DNA from: Spartobacteria bacterium
GTDB lineage: Bacteria > Verrucomicrobiota > Verrucomicrobiia > Chthoniobacterales > UBA6821
Assembly: GCA_947466005.1 (NCBI GenBank)
Contig: CANIBV010000009.1
Location: forward strand, 1-26,551
Direction of reading: 5' to 3'
Length of the DNA stretch: 26,551 nucleotides
Shown: piece after piece, positions 21,211 through 26,551 of the stretch
How the letters are laid out: every line of letters starts with the position of its first letter
Position numbering within the stretch: position 1 is the stretch's first letter
Program-made: the position numbers and the translations under genes
Notes under the pieces: generated by a model
The model's input: only the letters and a program-made list of their open reading frames with translations
Database searches by the model: none
Told to the model about the DNA's origin: nothing

Positions 21211-23784
21211 CTAGACGTCCAGATTGCGGACGTTCAGCGCATTATCCTCGATGAATATCCTTCGTGGCTCCACCACGTCACCCATCAAGATGTCGAACAT
21301 GCGTCCGGCCGCGAGGGCGTTGTCATCGTTGAGCTCGACCTTGAGGAATCGGCGGCGCGCCGGATTCATGGCGGTCTCGTAGAGTTCCTTGGCGTTCATT
21401 TCGCCAAGACCCTTGAATCGCTTGATCTGGACGCCGCGGCGACCGACTTCCTTGACCATCTCAATGATGCGAGGAATGGCGAAGATTTCGTGGGTGGTGT
21501 CGCCGTCGATGATGTGGAAGAGGGGGGTCTTACTATCGGCGTAGTGCTCGATCTTGAAGCCCTTCTTGGCGAGTTCGGCAATAAGCTTCTCGATGCTCTT
21601 GGACTGGTGGATCTCGACAAGACGGGCGCGGCGGCGCCGGGTGTTCTTGTCTGTCTTGGTGACCTTCTCGGCAGCGGTTCCGCCCTCTCCATTCTCTCCT
21701 TCAGCGGGCTCCGCGTCGAAGAGGTTGAGATCGATGTTGGTCGCCGTGAAGTTGCGCAGGTCGGTCTCGTTCTGGAAGTATTGCACGGTCTCCTCGTTGC
21801 CGTGACGGATGACGACAAGAAAGGAAGGGAGGGCTCCTTCGGGTGAGCGGGCGTGCAGGTAGGCCTCGAACTCTCCGCCGAGACGGCGGACCGCCTCGCT
21901 GGACTTCTCGAGCCTATCGAGAAGCTCCAGGATCTCCTTGAACGGTGCGGCCGCGATCTCCTTCTTGTCGGGCAGGGTGACGAGTTTGAGCTCCTCGGCG
22001 CCGAGTGAGATCAGGATGCGGTTGAGCTGGATGTCGTCATCGACGTACTCCTCACGCTTTTTCCTCTTGATCTGATAGAGGGGGGGCTGGGCGATGAAGA
22101 TGTGTCCGCGGCGTATGAGCTGCGGCATCTGGTTGTAGAAGAAGGTCAGGAGCAGGGTCCGGATGTGGGATCCATCGACGTCGGCATCGGTCATGATGAC
22201 GATGCGTCCGTAGCGGAGCTTTTCGATATTGAAGGCACCTTCCTGGTCGCCATCCCCGATGCCGGTGCCGATCGCCGTGATCATGGTCTGGATTTCGGTG
22301 TTCTGGAGCACCTTGTCCAAGCGCGCCTTTTGCACGTTGATCAGCTTGCCTCGAATCGGAAGGATCGCCTGGAATCGGCGGTCACGCCCCTGCTTGGCGC
22401 TACCACCTGCGGAATCACCCTCGACGATGTAGAGTTCCGTGAGGGCCGGGTCACGCTCGGAGCAATCTGCCAGCTTGCCGGGGAGTCCACCGCCGGTGAG
22501 AGCGCTCTTACGGACGGTCTCACGGGCCTTGCGGGCCGCCTCGCGGGCGCGTGCTGCGGTGAGCGCCTTGTCGATCACCTTCTTGGCGACAGCGGGATTC
22601 TGATCGAAGTGATCCATGAGTCCCTCGTAGAGGGAGGAGTTCACAACGCCCTCGACCTCTGTATTGACGAGCTTGACCTTGGTCTGGGACTCGAAGCGGG
22701 GGTTGGGGAGTTTGACGCTGAGGACGGCGGTGAGGCCCTCGCGGACATCATCTCCGGAGAGCGCGGGGTCCTTCTCCTTGAGAATGTTGTTGGCCTTGGC
22801 GTATTGGTTGATGGCTCGTGTCAGCGCAGTCCGCAGACCGGTCAAGTGGGTGCCTCCGTCCGGATTAGGGATCGAGTTGGCGAAGCAGAGGATCTGGTCG
22901 GTGTAGGAGTCGTTGTACTGAAGAACGGCATCGACGAAGATCTCGTCTCGCTGACGCGAGATGACGATCGGCTTGGGGTGGATGATCTGGCGGGTCTCGC
23001 CGAGTTGGCGGACGAACTCCACAATGCCGTGCTTGTAGAGGAAGGTCTCGCTGCGGGGGCGGTGCTCCTCGTCGTCGCGCTCCTCGGTGAGGACGATCTC
23101 GATGCCGGGGTTCAGGAAGGCGAGTTCGCGAAGACGTCCGGAAAGGCGCTCGAACTTGAAGGTCGTGGTGATCGTGAAGATCTCCGGATCGGGCAGGAAG
23201 GTGACGAAAGTGCCGGTCTGCTTCTTGTTCTTCAGCTCGCTGAGAACGGTGAGGGGTTGGGTGGTTTTTCCCTGGGCAAAGGACATGAAGTGGACCTTCC
23301 CTTCGCGCATGACCTCGACCTTGAACCAGGTCGAGAGGGCGTTGACGCACTTGGCTCCGACGCCGTGGAGACCGCCGCTGTACTTATAGGCCCCCTGGCC
23401 GAATTTTCCGCCGGCGTGGAGGTTGGTAAGCACGAGCTCAAGCGTGGGGATCTTGAACTTGGGGTGAACCTCGACAGGGATGCCTCGACCGTTGTCACGG
23501 ATGGAGACGGATCCGTCGGAGTGGATCGAGACCTCAACGCGTGAGCAGTAGCCGGCCAGATGCTCATCGATGGAGTTATCGAGCACCTCGAAAACACAGT
23601 GGTGCAGGCCTCGCTCATCGGGATCGCCGATGTACATTCCGGGGCGCTTGCGAACAGCCTCGAGTCCCTCGAGTTTGTCGATCTGCGCTGCTCCGTATTC
23701 CTCGCCACCCGCAGTATCCTGCTTTTCGGGGATATCGCTGTCGTCGAGGGGGATGATGGGTTCTGCGGGTTCTTTTTTAGCCAT
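21211..23784 (-). CDS. gyrB: DNA gyrase subunit B
   Basis: It is the ATPase and part of the cleavage core of gyrase (GyrA2GyrB2), which introduces negative supercoils. It has 857 residues. The GHKL ATPase part shows EGLEAVRKRPGMYIGD (39-54), EVLDNSIDEH with E67 and N70, DNGRGIP (97-103) and the lid GGLHGVGAK (137-145). The Toprim domain has EGDSAGGSAKQGRDRRFQAI (from 455, E455) and MTDADVDGSH (531-540). A long insert of about 200 residues (580-785), partly acidic and low-complexity near 690-720, precedes IKRFKGLGEMN (787-797), as in many Gram-negative GyrB proteins. The start MAKKEPAEP at 23784 is chosen over in-frame alternatives at 23832 and 23862, whose sequence is not typical. No gyrA or dnaN lies nearby. 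Confidence 0.96.
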   Translation of the reverse strand: MAKKEPAEPIIPLDDSDIPEKQDTAGGEEYGAAQIDKLEGLEAVRKRPGMYIGDPDERGLHHCVFEVLDNSIDEHLAGYCSRVEVSIHSDGSVSIRDNGRGIPVEVHPKFKIPTLELVLTNLHAGGKFGQGAYKYSGGLHGVGAKCVNALSTWFKVEVMREGKVHFMSFAQGKTTQPLTVLSELKNKKQTGTFVTFLPDPEIFTITTTFKFERLSGRLRELAFLNPGIEIVLTEERDDEEHRPRSETFLYKHGIVEFVRQLGETRQIIHPKPIVISRQRDEIFVDAVLQYNDSYTDQILCFANSIPNPDGGTHLTGLRTALTRAINQYAKANNILKEKDPALSGDDVREGLTAVLSVKLPNPRFESQTKVKLVNTEVEGVVNSSLYEGLMDHFDQNPAVAKKVIDKALTAARAREAARKARETVRKSALTGGGLPGKLADCSERDPALTELYIVEGDSAGGSAKQGRDRRFQAILPIRGKLINVQKARLDKVLQNTEIQTMITAIGTGIGDGDQEGAFNIEKLRYGRIVIMTDADVDGSHIRTLLLTFFYNQMPQLIRRGHIFIAQPPLYQIKRKKREEYVDDDIQLNRILISLGAEELKLVTLPDKKEIAAAPFKEILELLDRLEKSSEAVRRLGGEFEAYLHARSPEGALPSFLVVIRHGNEETVQYFQNETDLRNFTATNIDLNLFDAEPAEGENGEGGTAAEKVTKTDKNTRRRRARLVEIHQSKSIEKLIAELAKKGFKIEHYADSKTPLFHIIDGDTTHEIFAIPRIIEMVKEVGRRGVQIKRFKGLGEMNAKELYETAMNPARRRFLKVELNDDNALAAGRMFDILMGDVVEPRRIFIEDNALNVRNLDV

Positions 23785-24178
23785 GGAAGAGTATCGGATC
23801 TGCCCCTGAAAAGGGGTGGTTTGTGATCCCATGACGTTAGGGATGAGAGGGAAGGGGGGCAACGCTTTTTTAGCCGTTTTGGGGGCAAAAACGCAGGATA
23901 TGGGTATTGCCTCACGAATCTGGCACTACATCTTGGGGAAAGGAGAATTGAATAAACTGGAACTCATGAACTCAGGGAAGAGAGAAATGGATGAAATGCT
24001 GTAGATGGCAGAAACTGATTTTATGTAGGAACTGGCACCAATAAGATAAGTTACTGCAGCACGACAGATTGACTGTTGGCACCTAAGCTACGATAAGCGC
24101 GGGCTCTGGCTGGCTTTCTTATGGCTGATGTGGACGACTTTCCCAACAGACCAATAAACCAACAGCCTCTTCCCCTGC
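23785..24178. other. 394-bp gap between gyrB and the PIN-PhoH gene
   Basis: No convincing gene is seen. It should hold the gyrB promoter on the minus strand. The only structure noticed is CGTTTT(G) near 23874 facing CAAAAACG about 12 bases later, about 100 nt upstream of the gyrB start; it could fold in the gyrB leader. A 62-codon plus-strand frame here has no supporting features. Confidence 0.5.
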
Positions 24179-25720
24179 CTACATCAGCTGCGCACCCATT
24201 TCGGCCAGCTGACTCCTCTCTCCCTTCGTGAGAGAAATGTGAGCGGTGAGCTTCTGGCCACGGAGTCTGTTCCTAGTATGGACGAGGCCGTTGGACCGAC
24301 GATCGACGTAGGGGTTGTCGATTTGGGCGGGGTCGCCGACCATGACGAGTTTGGAGCCCTTCGACATGCGAGTGACGACGGTCTTGGCTTCAAGCGGGGT
24401 GAGTTGCTGGGCCTCGTCGAGGACGAAGAAGCGGTTTGGGATGGAGCGGCCACGGATGTAGCAGAGAGCCTCGATCTCGAGGAGTCCGCGCTGGATGAGC
24501 TGCTCGTAGGGCTTCAGCGGAATCTGGCCAGGAGCACTCGCGTCCTGTTGGCCGATGGCCTGTTTCTTCTGTTTCTTCCGCTCGGAGGCATGGGGTGAGC
24601 CGGGCCCCTCGTTGCGGTGGGGGTGGATCGGGAGAAGCACCTCGAAGGCGTCGTAGATGGACTGCAGCCAGGGGTGCATCTTCTCGTTCAAGGTGCCTGG
24701 CAGGAATCCCAACGTGTCACCCATCGCAACCACGGGTCGGCTCACAGTCATGCCGTTGTACTCCCTCTGGGCCGTGAGGTAGAGGCCCGCTGCGACGGCC
24801 ATGAGGGTCTTGCCCGTTCCGGCCTGTCCGTAGCAGGTGATGAGTGAGATGGAGGGGTCGAGTAGCGCGTCGAGGAAGCAGAGTTGGCCAAGGTTGGCGG
24901 GACGAAGTTCGATGCCGCGCGGCATCTGGAGGCTCTGTGGAACCTTCAGTCTCTGGAAGTGTCCTTTGCCGACATGGCGCGCGGGCATGAGCTTCTGATC
25001 AGGAGCGCTGAGCAGGACATACTCATTCATCTCGAGGGGACCGGTGCGGCTGATGTCGAGTTCGAGGCTGAGGGAGCTACCGAAGCACTGAAGCTCGTGG
25101 CCTTCCACGACGATGGTCCGGATCTCGCCATCCTCGGCATCCTCAGCGGAGACCTTGTCATTGAGGTAATCTTGGCAGGTGATCCCGAGGGCCATCGCTT
25201 TGAGCTGCATATTGAGATCCTTAGTGATGAGGATCACGGGAAGCTTCTCCTGCTCCTGAAGAGCAAGGCAGGCGGCCATGATCTTGTGATCGACCGCCTC
25301 GCGGTCGGGGAAGATCTCAGTGAAGCGGCGGATCGCAGCGGACGGGCGCTCCTTGTGCAGTGCGTCATTGATGAAGATCCGCACGGTGCCGCCGCCCGGG
25401 GTGTTCACCCCGCTGATGACCTTCTTGGTCTGATGATCGAAGGTCTGTGTCAGGAAGCGGTGGACGGAGCGGGCGTTCGCGCCGCGCTCGGTCTGCTCGT
25501 TCTTGAATTTGTCCATCTCACCCAGCACTTCGACGGGAATGAAGAGGTGATTGTTCTCGAAGCGGTTCAGGCAATGGGGGTCGTGCAGCAGGACATTGGT
25601 ATCGAGGACGAAGTTCTTCACCTGACTCGCTGCCCCGTTGCCCTTGCGGGAGGTTTTGAGTTTCTTGGACAGGGGGATGATCTGCTCGTCGGAGGTCTCC
25701 ATCGGGGCTGTTCTGTGCAT
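24179..25720 (-). CDS. PIN domain plus PhoH-type ATPase
   Basis: The 513-residue product joins a PIN ribonuclease-fold domain to a PhoH ATPase, the architecture called PhoH2 in studied bacteria, where it acts as an RNA helicase/nuclease. The PIN part (about 35-185) carries acidic residues D40 (FVLDTNVLL), E68, D144 and D168 (ITKDLN). The PhoH part has Walker A YGQAGTGKT (297-305), Walker B FFVLDEAQ (431-438) and VGDPAQIDNP (461-470). A hydrophilic, Lys-rich stretch (about 368-400, RKKQKKQ) interrupts the ATPase domain and looks like a lineage insertion. Start: ATG 25720, with ATG 25702 (METSDEQ) an alternative. No antitoxin gene is adjacent. It is on the same strand as gyrB but 394 bp upstream of it. 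Confidence 0.93.
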   Translation of the reverse strand: MHRTAPMETSDEQIIPLSKKLKTSRKGNGAASQVKNFVLDTNVLLHDPHCLNRFENNHLFIPVEVLGEMDKFKNEQTERGANARSVHRFLTQTFDHQTKKVISGVNTPGGGTVRIFINDALHKERPSAAIRRFTEIFPDREAVDHKIMAACLALQEQEKLPVILITKDLNMQLKAMALGITCQDYLNDKVSAEDAEDGEIRTIVVEGHELQCFGSSLSLELDISRTGPLEMNEYVLLSAPDQKLMPARHVGKGHFQRLKVPQSLQMPRGIELRPANLGQLCFLDALLDPSISLITCYGQAGTGKTLMAVAAGLYLTAQREYNGMTVSRPVVAMGDTLGFLPGTLNEKMHPWLQSIYDAFEVLLPIHPHRNEGPGSPHASERKKQKKQAIGQQDASAPGQIPLKPYEQLIQRGLLEIEALCYIRGRSIPNRFFVLDEAQQLTPLEAKTVVTRMSKGSKLVMVGDPAQIDNPYVDRRSNGLVHTRNRLRGQKLTAHISLTKGERSQLAEMGAQLM

Positions 25721-26013
25721 AAGATCTCAGTGGTATGTTGGTTGAGTGGGTAAAATCAGGCCGCCGCCGTCTTGAGTCAGCGTTTTAGGCTGTAGTGAGT
25801 GCGCGACAACGCTTGAAAAAGAGATGAAGCGACGGGTGCGCCGCAGTGAGATCTCCGAGGGGAGATGCTCAAACCACACCGAAAAATCTGGTGACTGGAG
25901 TTAGTCAACTCATCCCCTGTATTGCAGCGGGGGGTTGGTAATACAATCCAAAACATGTGGCTTCAGGCCCATCTTGTCAAAAAAACCACAAGGGATGGTG
26001 TGCCGTGAAGGAA
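25721..26013. other. Gap upstream of the PIN-PhoH gene
   Basis: No gene seen. It should include the PhoH-type gene promoter. Minor structures are ATCTCC/GGAGAT (near 25853-25866) and TGTATT/AATACA (near 25919-25945). No known RNA motif is recognised. Together with 26014-26422, where only a doubtful small frame is proposed, this makes about 700 bp that is gene-poor. Confidence 0.5.
25979..26000 (-). terminator. Possible weak intrinsic terminator after the small ORF
   Basis: On the minus strand a short stem, ACCA-TCCCTTG-TGGT, is followed directly by seven T residues (25979-25985). It lies 14 bases after the stop of the small frame at 26014-26166. The stem is only 4-5 bp, so this is tentative, but it is the best T-run terminator seen in the window. 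Confidence 0.35.
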
Positions 26014-26166
26014 TCAAGTCATCAGGCTCGCCACCCAACCGAGCGTTGCCCCGTGGAGCATGAGGGCCAGAAGTCGGGCCAATCCGGCGCCAAGCCCCTT
26101 CTTATGATAGCCCGCAATTGGGTGGTGCTCCATGACCATGATGCTGACGATGAGCATGACAATCAC
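26014..26166 (-). CDS. Possible small membrane protein, 50 residues
   Basis: On the minus strand a GTG at 26166 (or ATG at 26157) opens a 50-residue (47-residue) frame. It has a hydrophobic run IVMLIVSIMVM, a central EHHPIAGYHKKG with three histidines, and a second hydrophobic helix GLARLLALMLHGATLGWVASL. About three quarters of its codons end in G or C, more than expected for non-coding DNA in this region. A stem plus T7 run follows the stop. No Shine-Dalgarno is visible, and I know no homologue. It may be a real small two-helix protein or the end of a decayed membrane gene. The plus-strand frame covering the same bases is an acidic/His antisense shadow. Confidence 0.35.
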   Translation of the reverse strand: MIVMLIVSIMVMEHHPIAGYHKKGLGAGLARLLALMLHGATLGWVASLMT

Positions 26167-26352
26167 ACCATGCGCGCTGCCGCACAGGAGTCTCTTAGAT
26201 TGCAGGATGGGCTATCAATGAGACACTTGTCACTCATCTGGCCGATGAGAACCGTTCATGGGTTGAATGAATGGCTTCTCTATCAAGCGAGTCAGAAGAG
26301 GATAGCCACCTGAGCAACTGTAGCCTGATGCCCCTCTTCAATTTATTTTCGT

Positions 26353-26396
26353 GAGTTTCAGATTCCTTTCCTGAGTTGGGAATTGCATCCCGAGTT
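26353..26396 (+). promoter_or_regulatory. Three phased GAGTT repeats upstream of the nucleotidyltransferase gene
   Basis: GAGTT occurs at 26353-26357, 26373-26377 and 26392-26396, spaced 20 and 19 bases, about two helical turns. The first two units also share ATT and CC bases further along. The array ends 26 bases before the next start codon. It may be a regulator-binding array; chance is not excluded. Confidence 0.25.
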
Positions 26397-26422
26397 CGGT
26401 AATGTTTTCAATGGAAGGCTAT

Positions 26423-26551
26423 ATGAAACCGACGTTACTTGTCTTGGCCGCTGGGATGGGGAGCCGATATGGCGGTCTGAAACAGATCGACCCCATCGGC
26501 CCCTCTGGGGAGGTCGTTCTCGATTATTCGGTGAATGACGCGCTTGCCTCC
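26423..26551 (+). CDS. Nucleotidyltransferase (sugar-phosphate type), 5' end only
   Basis: Only the first 43 codons are inside the window. The opening LVLAAGMGSRYGGLKQIDPIGPSGEVVLDYSV is the classic nucleotidyltransferase signature: GxGxRxGGxK binds the nucleotide triphosphate, as in enzymes forming UDP- or dTDP-sugars from sugar-1-phosphates. GGAAGG four bases ahead supports the ATG at 26423 over the in-frame ATG at 26411. The substrate cannot be decided from this fragment. Confidence 0.88.
   Translation, partial: MKPTLLVLAAGMGSRYGGLKQIDPIGPSGEVVLDYSVNDALAS

Noticed and set aside
22102..23544. Long plus-strand open frame (480 codons)
   Set aside because: It is antisense to gyrB, has no family motif and is rich in Asp, Glu, Gly and Leu, as expected of the reverse of a conserved GC-rich gene.
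23816..24004. Small plus-strand frame of 62 codons upstream of gyrB
   Set aside because: No Shine-Dalgarno, no motif, and it overlaps the gyrB leader on the opposite strand.
24179..25720. PIN domain as half of a toxin-antitoxin pair
   Set aside because: The PIN domain is fused to a PhoH ATPase, and no small antitoxin gene is next to it.
24884..25753. Plus-strand open frame (289 codons)
   Set aside because: Antisense to the PIN-PhoH gene; acidic low-information composition and no recognisable domain.
25957..26313. Plus-strand frame of 118 codons near the right end
   Set aside because: GTG start, no hydrophobic core or motif, Asp/His-rich where the minus strand encodes hydrophobic helices; the opposite strand is the better candidate.
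1..26551. CRISPR array, prophage or insertion sequence
   Set aside because: No regularly spaced repeats, no transposase or integrase motifs and no phage structural genes were seen.

Overview
The window looks like an ordinary chromosomal stretch of a Gram-negative bacterium, most probably a member of the Verrucomicrobiota or another PVC-group lineage. The Gram-negative assignment rests on a Kdo transferase (waaA), an AsmA-like protein, a lipoprotein and a GyrB carrying the long Gram-negative-type insertion. The phylum assignment is weaker. It rests on a histone H1-like protein with a Lys/Ala tail, few Shine-Dalgarno sequences, and short GAAAGCTGAAAC-type intergenic repeats that I associate with such genomes. 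I see no phage genes, transposases, CRISPR arrays or toxin-antitoxin pairs.

Region 1-5500 (metabolism and small genes). An almost complete glucose-6-phosphate dehydrogenase gene (zwf) runs off the left edge on the minus strand. Next comes one open frame joining a low-molecular-weight protein phosphatase to serine hydroxymethyltransferase (glyA). On the plus strand follow a histone H1-like gene, an isolated nuoA, a class II tRNA-Ser(CGA), a short downstream copy of that tRNA's 3' end, and an unrecognised 140-residue gene.

Region 5500-12700 (transport, cell wall, proteolysis). An orphan Liv-type substrate-binding lipoprotein converges with murI. Upstream of murI on the minus strand lies a tightly packed metal-transport cluster: a HupE/UreJ permease, an unknown membrane-anchored protein, an ABC ATPase and an ABC permease. 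Three of its genes overlap by ATGA junctions. It has histidine-rich tails and no recognisable substrate-binding protein. A 21-bp perfect palindrome sits between this cluster and the upstream ftsH.

Region 12700-21040 (envelope and lipids). A DUF2334 polysaccharide deacetylase is followed by a protein fusing a PHP-type domain to a GT4 glycosyltransferase. An opposing operon reads AsmA-like, rsmD, waaA. Diverging from it are a diacylglycerol/lipid kinase and a rhomboid protease. Together these suggest envelope lipid and glycan metabolism, although only waaA and the family-level calls are firm.

Region 21040-26551 (DNA topology, RNA, sugar nucleotides). A 90-nt imperfect hairpin separates the rhomboid gene from gyrB. 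A PIN-PhoH ATPase gene lies upstream of gyrB on the same strand. A poorly populated stretch follows, with a possible 50-residue membrane peptide gene. The start of a nucleotidyltransferase runs off the right edge.

The strongest candidates for something undescribed are the phosphatase-SHMT fusion, the solute-binding-protein-less metal cluster with its palindrome, the PHP-glycosyltransferase fusion, and the long hairpin beside gyrB. None is proven novel by sequence reading alone.
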